From: Herbiconiux gentiana
Lineage (GTDB): Bacteria > Actinomycetota > Actinomycetes > Actinomycetales > Microbacteriaceae
DNA length: 64,000 bases
Assembly: GCF_024978135.1 (NCBI RefSeq)
Contig: NZ_JANTEZ010000002.1
Span: 310,001-374,000 of the forward strand
Direction of reading: 5' to 3'
Numbering within the stretch: position 1 is the first letter of the stretch; each line of letters opens with the position of its first letter. Under the pieces are notes generated by a model. The model searched no databases and was not told where the DNA came from. It worked only from the letters and a program-made list of their open reading frames with translations. Shown here in pieces: positions 52,515-61,807 of this stretch. Both the position numbers and the translations under genes were made by a program.

Positions 52515-53939
52515 CTACGCGACCGGCGGGCCCTCCGCGCGCGGCGGCCGCTCCGCCAGCAGCAGCCCCGCGCGCTCGGCGAGCGCCGCCACCGCGAGCG
52601 TCGTGCGGTCGCCGAGGTACGGCCCGATCAGCTGCGCCCCCACGGGCAGCCCCGTGCGACGGCCGAGCCCCACCGGCACCGCGGTCGCGGGGTTCCGCCC
52701 GATAGCCGCGAGCCGGCTCCAGTCGCCCACGAGCGACGAGGGATGCGCCTGCCCGTCCACGACGATCGTGCGCGAGGCCGCGGGCACCGTCGAGTGCTCC
52801 TGCGCGGTCGTCGGCGCGATCGGAGCGAGCACGACGTCGACACCGTCGGGCCGCCCGGCCCCGCGGAACATCGCGCTCCACCGCTCGGTGACGCCCCGCT
52901 GCCGCTCCCAGGCCCGCCAGGCGTCGCCGATGACGACGGCGGAATCGCCCGGCGCATCAGCGACCGTGTTCGCCAACTCGATCTCCTGCAGCAGCGCGAA
53001 GAACTCCAGCCCCTCGGTGCCCGCGACCGGCGGATGCTCGAGCTCCACGACCTCGCAGCCCTCCCGCTCGAGGCGGCCGGCGAAGGACTCGATGGCCTCC
53101 GCCGTCTCGGCGTCGATCGGCAGCGCCTCGTCGCGCCAGAGCGCCACCCGGATGCCGGAGAGCGTGGACACCCGGCTCGGCGGCAGCGCGAGGCGCCAGC
53201 CGGCGTCGTCGGGTGCCGCCGCACCGGCCAGCACGTCCATCAGCAGCGCCAGGTCGCGCGCCGACCGGGCGAGCGGCCCCGAGGCCGACAGCGGCGGCTC
53301 GATCAGTCCGCCGTCGGGCCAGGGCAGATGCCCGCGCTTGGAGACGGTGCCCGTGCTCGGCCGGTGCCCGAACACCCCGCACCAGGCGGCCGGGATGCGG
53401 ATCGACCCGGCGAGATCGCTGCCGAGCTCACCGGCCGCGAAGCCCGCCGCCACGGAAGCCGCCGACCCTCCCGAGGAACCACCCGGCGTGCGGGCGGCGT
53501 CCCAGGGATTGACCGTGCGACCGAAGTCGTCGTTGGCCGATTGGCTGTCGGCGAGCATCAGCGGCACGTTGCTCTTGCCGAGCAGCACGGCGCCGGCGTC
53601 GCGCAGCCGGGCCACCGCCGGGGCGTCACCCGCGGCGATGCGGGAGTCGCTCAGCCGGCCCTGGCTCGTGCGCAGCCCGCGCACGTCGAAGGAGTCCTTG
53701 ATCGTCATGGGCACCCCGGCGAGCGCCCCGAGAAGCTCCCCGGCCGCCCGACGACGGTCGACCTCGGCCGCCTGGGCGCGCGCGCCGTCGGCGTCGACCG
53801 TCACCAGCGCGACCAGCTCGGCATTCTCCCGCCCGATCAGGGCGAGGTGCTCGTCCACGAGCTCGACGGCCGACACCTCCCGGCGCCGGAGCGCCCCCAG
53901 CAGGTCATAGGCGTCGAGGGAGTTCAGCGGGGCATCCAC
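52515..53939 (-). CDS. Amidase (amidase signature family)
   Basis: 474 residues. The Ser-cisSer-Lys triad is visible: Lys in MTIKDSFDV, cis-Ser in TPGGSSGGSAA, and nucleophile Ser in DLAGSIRIPAAWCG. Family members hydrolyse diverse amides; the GatCAB type is unlikely because no gatB or gatC is near. GTG 53939 has CAGGAT six bases upstream and gives DAPLNSLDAYDLL as start; ATG 53963 is an alternative. It precedes purM in the opposite orientation of no obvious pathway link. Confidence 0.9.
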   Translation of the reverse strand: MDAPLNSLDAYDLLGALRRREVSAVELVDEHLALIGRENAELVALVTVDADGARAQAAEVDRRRAAGELLGALAGVPMTIKDSFDVRGLRTSQGRLSDSRIAAGDAPAVARLRDAGAVLLGKSNVPLMLADSQSANDDFGRTVNPWDAARTPGGSSGGSAASVAAGFAAGELGSDLAGSIRIPAAWCGVFGHRPSTGTVSKRGHLPWPDGGLIEPPLSASGPLARSARDLALLMDVLAGAAAPDDAGWRLALPPSRVSTLSGIRVALWRDEALPIDAETAEAIESFAGRLEREGCEVVELEHPPVAGTEGLEFFALLQEIELANTVADAPGDSAVVIGDAWRAWERQRGVTERWSAMFRGAGRPDGVDVVLAPIAPTTAQEHSTVPAASRTIVVDGQAHPSSLVGDWSRLAAIGRNPATAVPVGLGRRTGLPVGAQLIGPYLGDRTTLAVAALAERAGLLLAERPPRAEGPPVA

Positions 53940-54014
53940 CGCGCCATCCTGCCCCACCCGCATTGCGCGCGTGTTTCGGGCCCACGGCGGAGCCCTGCGG
54001 CGCAGCCCTGCGGC

Positions 54015-55124
54015 TCAGCCCGCGTACGCCCCCACGAGCCGCACCGCTCCGCCGTCGACACCCTTGGCGCCCTGCTCGAACCCGTCGGCCGCCGAGAACG
54101 CCCGGGTCGCGGTCGAGACCGTGCCGACCGGCCAGGTGCGGATGCCCTCCGCCTCGATCGCCCCGGCCACCGCCGACGCCGACGACGCCGCGACCACCGC
54201 GAAGAACCCGATACCGAGGTTCCAGGTGCCCTCTGCCGACTCGAGCGTCGAGCCCGCGAGCGACGACAGCACGCGGAAGACCGGCGCCGGCGACCAGGTC
54301 GACCGGTCGACCTCGACCCATGCGCCGCGCGGCAGCACGCGCGCCAGGTTCGCCGCGATGCCACCCCCGGTCACGTGCGAGAGCGAGTGGATGGCGCCCG
54401 ACAGCGCCGGCTGCGCGAGCACCCGCACGAGCGGCCCCGAGTACAGCCGGGTCGGCTCGAGCAGCACCTCGCCCACGACCCCGCCGAGGTCGTCGGAGCG
54501 GTCGGTGTAGCCCAGCGAGGCGTCGGCGAGGATCTTGCGCACCAGCGAGTACCCGTTCGAGTGCAGCCCCGACGACTCCAGTGCGAGCACCACGTCCCCG
54601 TCCTGCACCCGCTCGGCCCCGAGCAGCGAGTCGGCCTCGACCGCGCCCACCGCGGCCCCGGCGACGTCGTAGTCGTCGTCGCCCATGAGCCCCGGATGCT
54701 CGGCCGTCTCTCCCCCGACGAGCGCCGTGCCGGTCTCGGCACAGGCCGCGGCGATGCCCGCGACGATCGTGGCGATGCGCTCGGGCACCACCTTGCCGCA
54801 GGCGATGTAGTCGGTCATGAACAGCGGCCGCGCACCCACGACGACGATGTCGTCGACGACCATGCCCACGAGGTCCTGACCGATGGTGTCGTGCTTGTCG
54901 AGGGCCTGCGCGATGGCGATCTTGGTGCCGACCCCGTCGGTCGAGGTGGCGAGCAGCGGATGCTCGAACTGCTTCAGTGCCGACACGTCGAACATCCCGG
55001 CGAACCCGCCCACTCCGCCCAGCACCTCGGGGCCGTGGGTGCGCTGCACCGCCGCCTTCATCAGCTCGACCGCGCGGTCGCCCGCCTCGGTGTCGACTCC
55101 GGCGGCGGCGTAACTGTTGCTCAT
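54015..55124 (-). CDS. purM: Phosphoribosylformylglycinamidine cyclo-ligase (AIR synthetase)
   Basis: Closes the imidazole ring in purine synthesis. 369 residues. Landmarks are NSYAAAGVDTEAGDRAV, DGVGTKIAIAQALDKH, DDIVVVGARPLFMTDYIACG and the C-terminal HVTGGGIAANLARVLP. GAGAAT (55131-55136) ends six bases before the ATG, suggesting a leaderless transcript. It is separated from purF by two proteases and a lipoprotein gene. Confidence 0.96.
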   Translation of the reverse strand: MSNSYAAAGVDTEAGDRAVELMKAAVQRTHGPEVLGGVGGFAGMFDVSALKQFEHPLLATSTDGVGTKIAIAQALDKHDTIGQDLVGMVVDDIVVVGARPLFMTDYIACGKVVPERIATIVAGIAAACAETGTALVGGETAEHPGLMGDDDYDVAGAAVGAVEADSLLGAERVQDGDVVLALESSGLHSNGYSLVRKILADASLGYTDRSDDLGGVVGEVLLEPTRLYSGPLVRVLAQPALSGAIHSLSHVTGGGIAANLARVLPRGAWVEVDRSTWSPAPVFRVLSSLAGSTLESAEGTWNLGIGFFAVVAASSASAVAGAIEAEGIRTWPVGTVSTATRAFSAADGFEQGAKGVDGGAVRLVGAYAG

Positions 55125-55154
55125 GCGCTCATTCTCCCAGTCCGGGCGCCGCGA

Positions 55155-57506
55155 TCAGAAACCGCAGGCAGCGAGCTCCTGCACCGCGGGCTTCAGCGCG
55201 GTGGTGCCGCCGAGCAGCACCACGTCGGTGGCACCGAGATCGGCGATGCCCTCGAGCACCCCGCGCGGCACGCAGTCGCCGGGCACCACGTACAGCGGCG
55301 CGTCGCGGAGACCCGCGAGCACGCCTCCCGCCAGGGCGTCGGGGAAGTTCAGTCCGGTCGCGAGGTAGACCGTGTCGGCCGAGTCGAAGGCGTCGGCGTT
55401 CAGCGCGATCGACGTCGCGTAGCGGTCGTCGCCGCTGACCCGGGAGACGGCGGCCGGCACTCCCGTGCCGAGCGAGTCGGCCACCCCCTGCGAGACGCTG
55501 AAGGGGCCGCCCGCGACGGTGAGCGAGCCGCTCTTCAGGCCTCGGAAGAGGTCGAGGGTGGGCGCATCCGCCGTCGCCGCCGGGCCGTTCACGAGCACGA
55601 CCGGCTCGCCCTTCGAGCCCGCGGCGCCGCCGGCCGAGAGGGCGTCGGCGAAGCCTCCGCCGGTGGCGACGTAGGCGTGGGGCTCGGTCGTGAAGGCGTC
55701 GGCCACGACGGCGCGGCTCGCCTCGTAGCGGTCGGCTCCGGCCAGACGGTCGATCCGGGCATCCGGAACCAGCTGGGCGAGCGTCGAGCGCACCGAGTCG
55801 CGCACCGAGTCGGTGCCGCCGACGACGACGATGCGCGCGGGCTTCAGCGCGGCGATCTTCGCCGCCACGACGTCGGGAACGGCATCGGGGAGCACCGGCA
55901 GCAGCGGGCCGCCCTGCGCGACGGCGGCGGGGCCGGCGCTCAGCGCATCCGGGTAGTTGGTGCCCGTCGCCACGTAGACCACGGGCGCGGTGCCCGGGAA
56001 GGCCTCGTCGGCGACGGCCACCGCCACGTCGAACCGGGTGGCGCCGTCGAGGCGGCTGACGGCCGGGCGGTCGGCGACGAGCACGGTGCCGGTGACCGTC
56101 TTCGAGCGCTGGATGCCCTCGCCGTAGCTCGCGAAGAGGCTGACGCTGTGGCTGCCGGCGCCGATGCCCGCCGCATCGGGGATCGACCAGCGCCCGTCGG
56201 CGCCGACCGGGACGAGCGTCTCGGGGCCGCCGTCCACCGAGAGGTGCACCGTGTGACGGAGGCCGCCGCCCGGCACCGTGCCGGCCGCCGCCTCACCGCG
56301 GTACAGCGGCACTCCGCCGAGGAGCGCCTCGCTCACGGGAGCGGCGACGTCGACCAGGGGCTCCCACGACGTCTGCACCTCGAGGGCGTCCTCGAAGAAC
56401 GGCGAGTCGATCGGGAACGAGCCGGTGGTGCGACCGCTCTCGCCGCAGCCCGTCTTGTAGTCGCCGAACGAGATGACGCCCACGGCGTAGGAACCGGCGA
56501 TGACCGCTCCGCCGCTGTCGCCGCCCAGGGCGCAGATGTTCGAGAGGAAGGCGTTGACGTCGGTCGAGCCGATCTTCGAGGCGATGTCGACGGACTTGAC
56601 CGTGCCGCAGGTCCAGCCGGTCTTGCGACCCGATTTGCAGATGCTCTGGCCCACGACCGCGCGGGTGTAATCGCGCACCGTCGCGCGCTCTCCCGACTCG
56701 GCCGAACCCTGGTTGCCACCCCAGCTGCCGACGGCGGGCTGCGGGGTCCAGGCCGGGGCCGTGGCGTAGAGGGCGGTGTCGTACCAGCTGCCGAACTTCA
56801 GCGAGGCCGGCAGCGGCGAACCGAGGGTGGTGCCGGCCACGGTCGGGTCCTGACCGGGTCTCGGCTGCTCGAGCGAGAACACCCGGCCGCTGTACTCGGC
56901 CCCGGGGGTGACGCAGTGCCCGGCCGTGAGGAACTGCGCGGCGCCGGTCGAGCCGTCGATGCCGTTGAAGCCGACGGAGCAGAAGTAGTCGTAGAGACCC
57001 TTGTGGTTGTAGTACCCCTGACCGCCGACGAGATCGCGGAGGAACTCGGCGTCGGGGAGGTCGGCGCTCTGGCGGCTCGGCGTGGTCTCGGTCGAACCGC
57101 CCACCTCGGCGAGCGCGCCGGCCTGCCGCGCCGCCGCCGCGTCGGACTCTGTGGGCACCGTCACGACGAGTTCGGTGCCCTCGAGCCGCGACCCGAGCAC
57201 CACGGTGCCCGTCGCCTGCAGGGCGTCGACGACCTCGGACGCGGTGGCCGCCGCGTCGGCCTGCGCGTAGAACTGCTCGGGGGTGATGCCGAGGTCGCGC
57301 TCGAGGGCGGCGGCGAGCTCGGGCGGGGTGCCCGCCGCTTCGGCGCCGTAGGCCTCGAGCGGGAAGCCGCCCATCACGACGGGGCCGGGGGCGACCGGCT
57401 CGGGGCCGGGGTCGGCGAGGGCGGCGGAGGCGGGTGCTCCCAGGAGGGCGCCGGCCGCGAGGGCGAGGGCGGTCAGCGACCCGGTGACGGCGGTGCGGAC
57501 GGTCAT
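55155..57506 (-). CDS. Secreted S1E (streptogrisin/alpha-lytic-like) protease with three CWB2 repeats
   Basis: 783 residues: Sec signal (1 to about 31), an alpha-lytic-type propeptide (about 55-140, LERDLGITPEQFYAQADAAA), a chymotrypsin-fold protease (about 160-375), a Gly-rich Ig-like linker (about 400-475) and three CWB2 repeats (about 484-783, each with NYPDALSAG-like text). The triad is His197 (FLTAGHC), Asp243 (WYDTALY) and Ser331 (GGDSGGAV). Cys pairs 176/198, 290/300 and 325/354 match streptogrisin disulfides. The product is probably a wall-anchored extracellular protease. A GAGAGG site precedes ATG 57506. The gene has a full-length tandem paralogue just upstream. Confidence 0.93.
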   Translation of the reverse strand: MTVRTAVTGSLTALALAAGALLGAPASAALADPGPEPVAPGPVVMGGFPLEAYGAEAAGTPPELAAALERDLGITPEQFYAQADAAATASEVVDALQATGTVVLGSRLEGTELVVTVPTESDAAAARQAGALAEVGGSTETTPSRQSADLPDAEFLRDLVGGQGYYNHKGLYDYFCSVGFNGIDGSTGAAQFLTAGHCVTPGAEYSGRVFSLEQPRPGQDPTVAGTTLGSPLPASLKFGSWYDTALYATAPAWTPQPAVGSWGGNQGSAESGERATVRDYTRAVVGQSICKSGRKTGWTCGTVKSVDIASKIGSTDVNAFLSNICALGGDSGGAVIAGSYAVGVISFGDYKTGCGESGRTTGSFPIDSPFFEDALEVQTSWEPLVDVAAPVSEALLGGVPLYRGEAAAGTVPGGGLRHTVHLSVDGGPETLVPVGADGRWSIPDAAGIGAGSHSVSLFASYGEGIQRSKTVTGTVLVADRPAVSRLDGATRFDVAVAVADEAFPGTAPVVYVATGTNYPDALSAGPAAVAQGGPLLPVLPDAVPDVVAAKIAALKPARIVVVGGTDSVRDSVRSTLAQLVPDARIDRLAGADRYEASRAVVADAFTTEPHAYVATGGGFADALSAGGAAGSKGEPVVLVNGPAATADAPTLDLFRGLKSGSLTVAGGPFSVSQGVADSLGTGVPAAVSRVSGDDRYATSIALNADAFDSADTVYLATGLNFPDALAGGVLAGLRDAPLYVVPGDCVPRGVLEGIADLGATDVVLLGGTTALKPAVQELAACGF

Positions 57507-57567
57507 GGCTGGTGCCTCTCGTTCGACCGAGGGCGCGTGCCGCCGCCCGAGGGCGTCACGATGATCG

Positions 57568-57595
57568 GAGTCCCCCCGGCTCGATCCTGTTCATC
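57568..57595 (-). promoter_or_regulatory. Conserved leader/promoter block of the downstream protease gene
   Basis: Read on the minus strand: GATGAACAGGATC then GAGCCGGGGGGACTC. A near-identical block lies at 60125-60152 upstream of the paralogue. CAGGAT would be the -10. Confidence 0.6.
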
Positions 57596-57633
57596 GTACG
57601 TCGTCGACTCGCGCGGGTCGACCCGGCCGCCTT

Positions 57634-57693
57634 GCCGGGTCGGCCCGGCCGGCTCGCCAGGTCGGCCCGGGCGGCTCCCCGGGCCGACCCGGC
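57634..57693 (-). terminator. GC-rich hairpin between the two protease genes
   Basis: GCCGGGTCGGCCCGG (57634-57648) and its exact complement (57679-57693) flank a 30-base loop that holds a further near-copy (57658-57672), so alternative folds are possible. It lies directly behind the stop of the upstream paralogue. Confidence 0.7.
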
Positions 57694-57696
57694 CGC

Positions 57697-60060
57697 TCAG
57701 AACGCGCAGGGCGTCAGGTCGGCCACCGCCGGCTTCAGGGCGTTGTCGCCGCCCAGCAGCACGACCTCGCTCGCTCCCATCGACGTGATGCTGCCGAGCA
57801 CCGCCCGCGGCACGCAGTCGGTCGGCACGACGAACAGGGGCGAGTCGCTGATGCCGGCGAGCACCCCGCCGGCCAGCGCATCCGGGAAGTTGTAGCCGGT
57901 GGCGAGGTAGACCGTGCCGGCCGTCTGGAAGGCGCCCGTGTTCAGTGCGACCGAGGTGGCGAAGCGGTCGCTGCCCGTGAAGCGGTCGACCGCGGCCGGC
58001 ACGCCCGTGCGCAGCGACCCCTCGACGCCGGTCGACACCGAGTTCGGACCGCCGACGATCGACAGCGACGTGGTCTTCAGGCCGCCGAGGAGCTTCACCG
58101 TGGCGGCGTCCGCCGAGGCCGCTCCTCCGTTCACGAGCACGACCGGCTCGCCCTTCGACCCGGCCGCCCCGCCCGCGGACAGCGCGTCGGGGAAGTTGCC
58201 GCCCGTGCTGACGTAGGCGTGCGCGGCAGTGCCGAACGCGTTCTTGACCACCGCGCGGCTGACCGCGTAGCGGTCGGCTCCGGCGATCCGCTCGACGGTC
58301 GCGGTCGGCACCAGGCTCTTCAGGGTCGTCTCCACCGAGGCGTTCACGGCGTTGACCCCGCCGACGATCACGATGCGCTGCGGCTTCAGCGCGGTGAGCT
58401 TCGCGGCCACGACGTCGGGCACGCCGTCGGTGAGCACCGTCAGCAGCGGGCCGCCCTGGGTGGTCGCGGCGGGACCGGCGCTCAGCGCATCCGGGTAGTT
58501 GTAGCCCGTGGCGACGTAGACGACGGGAGCCGTCGTCGGGAAGGCGGCGTCGGCGATCGCGACGGCGACGTCGAAGCGCGTGGCGCCGCCGATGCGGGAG
58601 ACGGCCGGCCGCTCGGCCACGAGGAACGAGCCCGAGACCGCGCCCGTCTGCTGGCGGCCGTCGAGGTAGCTGGTGCGCATGCTGAAGGTGTGGGTGCCCG
58701 GGGTGAGCCCGACGGTCGATGGCGCCGAGAAGACGCCCGTCTTCGACACGGGCAGGGCCTCGGCGTCGCCTCCGTCGATCGTGAGCAGCACGCTGTGGTG
58801 CGGTCCGCCGCCGGCGACCGTGCCGGTGACCGGCGATCCGGCGTACAGCGGTGCACCGCCGCCGAGCACCGGGCTCGCCGGCTTGGCCAGCTCGACCAGC
58901 GGCTGCCAGCCGGGAGCGATGTCGAAGGCGTTCTCGTAGGGCGAGTCGATCGGGAACGACCCCGTGAGCTTGCCGCTCTCGGAGCAGCTCTGCTCGAACT
59001 GACCGAGCGAGAGCACGCCGAGGGCGTTGGAACCCGACATCACGGCGCCGCCGCTGTCGCCCGGCAGCGCGCACATCGTCGAGGTGAACGCGTTGACGAT
59101 CGCGCCGGTGCTCGACTCCTCCCAGTACTCGTCGACCGCGGTGACCGTGCCGCAGGTCCAGCCGCTGGTGCGGCCCGACTTGCAGATGCCCTGACCGACG
59201 ACCGCCCGGGAGTAGTCGCGCACGGTGACGGGCGTGCCGGAGGTGACCGAGCCCCGGTTCAGCTTCCAGGTGCCGACGGCCGCCCGCGGGGTGAAGTTGG
59301 AGGTGTAGGTCTCGAACGCACTGACGTCGTAACCCTCACCGAACCGCGTCTCGGCGGCGATCGGATTGCCGAGCGGGTCGCCCCAGCCGGGCTCGTCCTG
59401 ATCGGGCCGGTTCTGCTCCAGGAAGTTGACGTAATGACCCGACTGTCCGCAGTGGCCCGCGCTCAGGAACTCGGCCGACGACGACTCCGACAGTCCGTTG
59501 ACCCCCACCGAGCAGTAGTAGACCCAGGTGCCGTCGACCCAGTAGTACCCCTGGCCGCCCACGAGGTCGCGGAGGGCGGTGCCCGACTCGACCGGCTGCG
59601 CCGACCGGACGGGCGCGGAGCCGAGCTCGGCGACGGCCCCGGTCTCGGCGACCGCGGCGGCGGCGGTCTCGTCGGCCACCGTCAGCACGAGCTGCGTGCC
59701 CTCCAGCCGCGACGCGAGCACGTCGACGCCCGAGGCCCGTAGCTCGTCGACGACCTCGACGCCCGTCGCCGCGGCATCGGCCTGCGCGTAGTACTCCGCC
59801 GGGCTGAGGCCGAGGCCGGCCTGGAGCGCGTCGGCGAGCTCCGGCGGGGTGGCCGCGGCCTGCGCCGCATAGGCCTCGGCCGAGAAGGCGCCCATCACGG
59901 TGCGCCCGGCGGGAGCGGTCGTCGTGGGCTCGGGGGTCGGCGGCTCGTCGGCCCCGGCGGCTGGGGCTCCGAGGAGCGCGCCCGCGGCGAGGGCGGAGAC
60001 GGTGAACACGCCGAGCACGCCGAGGCGGCGGACACGGGGACGGGGAGCAGGACGCAGCAC
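57697..60060 (-). CDS. Secreted S1E protease with three CWB2 repeats (paralogue)
   Basis: 787 residues with the same plan as its downstream neighbour: signal peptide (about 1-38, preceded by an Arg/Pro-rich start), propeptide (LQAGLGLSPAEYYAQADAAA), protease, linker and three CWB2 repeats. The triad is His203 (FLSAGHC), Asp245 (GYDVSAF) and Ser336 (LPGDSGGAV). Similarity runs through the whole length, so this is a tandem duplication that has diverged. The substrate-pocket segment differs from the neighbour (CALPGD versus CALGGD), so specificity may differ. GTG 60060 follows GAGAGG. Its leader shares a conserved block with the neighbour. Confidence 0.93.
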   Translation of the reverse strand: MLRPAPRPRVRRLGVLGVFTVSALAAGALLGAPAAGADEPPTPEPTTTAPAGRTVMGAFSAEAYAAQAAATPPELADALQAGLGLSPAEYYAQADAAATGVEVVDELRASGVDVLASRLEGTQLVLTVADETAAAAVAETGAVAELGSAPVRSAQPVESGTALRDLVGGQGYYWVDGTWVYYCSVGVNGLSESSSAEFLSAGHCGQSGHYVNFLEQNRPDQDEPGWGDPLGNPIAAETRFGEGYDVSAFETYTSNFTPRAAVGTWKLNRGSVTSGTPVTVRDYSRAVVGQGICKSGRTSGWTCGTVTAVDEYWEESSTGAIVNAFTSTMCALPGDSGGAVMSGSNALGVLSLGQFEQSCSESGKLTGSFPIDSPYENAFDIAPGWQPLVELAKPASPVLGGGAPLYAGSPVTGTVAGGGPHHSVLLTIDGGDAEALPVSKTGVFSAPSTVGLTPGTHTFSMRTSYLDGRQQTGAVSGSFLVAERPAVSRIGGATRFDVAVAIADAAFPTTAPVVYVATGYNYPDALSAGPAATTQGGPLLTVLTDGVPDVVAAKLTALKPQRIVIVGGVNAVNASVETTLKSLVPTATVERIAGADRYAVSRAVVKNAFGTAAHAYVSTGGNFPDALSAGGAAGSKGEPVVLVNGGAASADAATVKLLGGLKTTSLSIVGGPNSVSTGVEGSLRTGVPAAVDRFTGSDRFATSVALNTGAFQTAGTVYLATGYNFPDALAGGVLAGISDSPLFVVPTDCVPRAVLGSITSMGASEVVLLGGDNALKPAVADLTPCAF

Positions 60061-60124
60061 GCGATGCCTCTCAGTGGGGCCGAGAGCGGACGTCGCCTTC
60101 CGGGGTGTCGTCGCTGACGCTCAC

Positions 60125-60152
60125 GAGTCCCCCGGCTCGGATCTAGCTCATC
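60125..60152 (-). promoter_or_regulatory. Conserved leader/promoter block of the upstream protease gene
   Basis: Read on the minus strand: GATGAGCTAGATCC then GAGCCGGGGGACTC, about 65 bases before GTG 60060. TAGATC would be the -10, so the GAGCCGGGGGACTC part would begin the mRNA. Confidence 0.6.
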
Positions 60153-60205
60153 CTAGGGCGGCGGAGGCGCAGGATCCGGGCCGCGCCGGGGTCCCAGTTC
60201 GGGGG

Positions 60206-61645
60206 TCAGTCCTCCGACTCCAGCAGCGCCGCCGCGTCGGCGACCTGGCCGAAGAAGAGCGCCTGGTCGGCGAGCTCGGCCGGGTCGCCCGACGAGCCCT
60301 GGATCGTGATCGTGAAGGCGCGGCCGTCGGATCGCTCGAGGTACCAGGAGCCCGCCAGCACGCCGACCGAGCTGCCGCCCTTGAAGGCGATGTACGACCA
60401 GGTGTCGCCGCCGGTGAGCTCCTCGCCGAGCCCCGGGTTGATCGCGAGGATCTCGCGCACCGGCGCACCCGTCGGCGCCTTCGCCTTCTGCTGCAGCCCG
60501 CGGTGCACGGCGACGAGGTCGTCGGGGGTGGTGAACCAGTCGAGCCCCTGCTCCCAGACCGGGGTGGTGACCGCGGCCGCGTCGACGTCGAGCAGGCCGG
60601 TGGGGAGTCCGGCGAGGAGAGCCCGCCGCCCGTCCTGGTCGGCCGCCTGCCAGGCGTCGGCCGACGACGGCGTGCCCCAGCCGAGCTGGAACAGCGCGCG
60701 GGTGGTCAGCAGCGGGGTGTTCTCGGCGGGGTCGTGGTGGCCGAGCTCGGCGAACGACCTCTCGACGGCCTCCGGCCCCACCGTCGCGACGAGCAGGTCG
60801 GTGGCCGTGTTGTCGCTCTGCGAGATCATCGCGGCAGCAGCATCCTGAACCGTGATCGTCGTGCCGCTCGGCTCGAGCCGCAGATCGCCCGAGGGCAGGC
60901 TCTTGACGGCGTCGGTGAGGGTGAGCGGCGAGTCCCAGGCGAGCGTGCCGGCCGCGACCGCGTCGGCCACCGCGCCGAGCACGTAGAGCTTGAACATCGA
61001 GCCCGAGGGCTTCGACTCGTCGGCATCGGCCTGCCCCGGGCTCGTGGCCTCGAGGATGCGCTCCCCGCTCGCCACGTCGGTGACGACGAGCGTGGTGTCG
61101 GCGGCGAACCCGGCGATCGCGTCGTCGAGCTCCTGCCACGACGCCGCCGGCACCCGGTCGGCGGCCGAAGGGCTGAACAGGATGCCGTTGATCAGCTCGT
61201 CGGCGTCGAGCGAGAGCTGCAGGTCGAGCCTCTGCCCGTCGCGGTCGACGATTGTCACGAGCGCCTGGCCCTCGGCTGACTGCACCGAGGTGGGCACCCA
61301 CGGGCCGGAGGCGCGGAGGCCCGTGAACACCTCGGCCAGCTGGGCGGGCGTGAGCTGCGAGGCCACGGTGGGCGACAGGCGCTCGGTCACCTGGCCCTCG
61401 ATCTGGTTCGGCTCGGTCGGTTCACTGCTGATCGACTCGATCACCCAGGCGGCGTGCTCGCCGACGGCGGTGTCGGGCAGGGCGACGGGGGTGGGTGCTG
61501 CGGTGGAAGCGTACGACGAGGCCGGGCCCGTGCCCGCACCGGTGCCCGCGCCGCTCCCGGTGCAGCCCGCGAGCACGGCGGCGGTCGTGAGGGCGAGGGC
61601 GGCGAGCGCCGTTCGGGCCGGGGCGGTGCGCGGTGAGAGAGTCAT
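60206..61645 (-). CDS. Lipoprotein with class A beta-lactamase-like serine hydrolase domain
   Basis: 479 residues. Lipobox VLAGC (Cys near 28) and a Gly/Ala/Ser/Thr linker are followed by an N-terminal domain (about 60-170, possibly Cpe/LpqF-like) and a penicillin-binding fold. Visible active-site motifs are SGSMFKLYVLG (Ser-x-x-Lys), SQSDNTATD (SDN) and FKGGSSVG (in place of KTG). The layout resembles mycobacterial LpqF and related non-lactamase proteins, so resistance should not be assumed. GGAG precedes the ATG. Divergent from purF. Confidence 0.85.
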   Translation of the reverse strand: MTLSPRTAPARTALAALALTTAAVLAGCTGSGAGTGAGTGPASSYASTAAPTPVALPDTAVGEHAAWVIESISSEPTEPNQIEGQVTERLSPTVASQLTPAQLAEVFTGLRASGPWVPTSVQSAEGQALVTIVDRDGQRLDLQLSLDADELINGILFSPSAADRVPAASWQELDDAIAGFAADTTLVVTDVASGERILEATSPGQADADESKPSGSMFKLYVLGAVADAVAAGTLAWDSPLTLTDAVKSLPSGDLRLEPSGTTITVQDAAAAMISQSDNTATDLLVATVGPEAVERSFAELGHHDPAENTPLLTTRALFQLGWGTPSSADAWQAADQDGRRALLAGLPTGLLDVDAAAVTTPVWEQGLDWFTTPDDLVAVHRGLQQKAKAPTGAPVREILAINPGLGEELTGGDTWSYIAFKGGSSVGVLAGSWYLERSDGRAFTITIQGSSGDPAELADQALFFGQVADAAALLESED

Positions 61646-61736
61646 GGCTCCAGCCTTTCGAGCGGGCTCCGGATGCGCATCCGGCGGCCGGGGGACCGCC
61701 CTCCCCCTGGCGGCGGAACCCGCCGCGCCGGAGCGG

Positions 61737-61775
61737 CGGAACCGCCCGACCAGCAGCGGCCGAACCGCCCGACCA
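61737..61775 (+). repeat. Direct repeat pair upstream of purF
   Basis: CGGAACCGCCCGACCA (61737-61752) and CCGAACCGCCCGACCA (61760-61775), 15 of 16 identical, 23 bases apart. They lie about 20-60 bases upstream of the purF -10. Confidence 0.7.
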
Positions 61776-61807
61776 CCGGGGCCCGATCGACCGGTAGAAT
61801 CGTTGCA

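Noticed and set aside
52158-57788. An open frame of 1,876 codons on the plus strand
   Set aside because: It runs antisense to the TfoX-like, amidase, purM and protease genes, all of which have clear motifs; its Arg/Gly/His-rich text is the usual mirror of GC-rich codons.
60206-61645. An antibiotic resistance beta-lactamase
   Set aside because: It has the Ser-x-x-Lys and SDN motifs, but a lipoprotein anchor, an added N-terminal domain and KGG for KTG point to an LpqF-like protein of another role.
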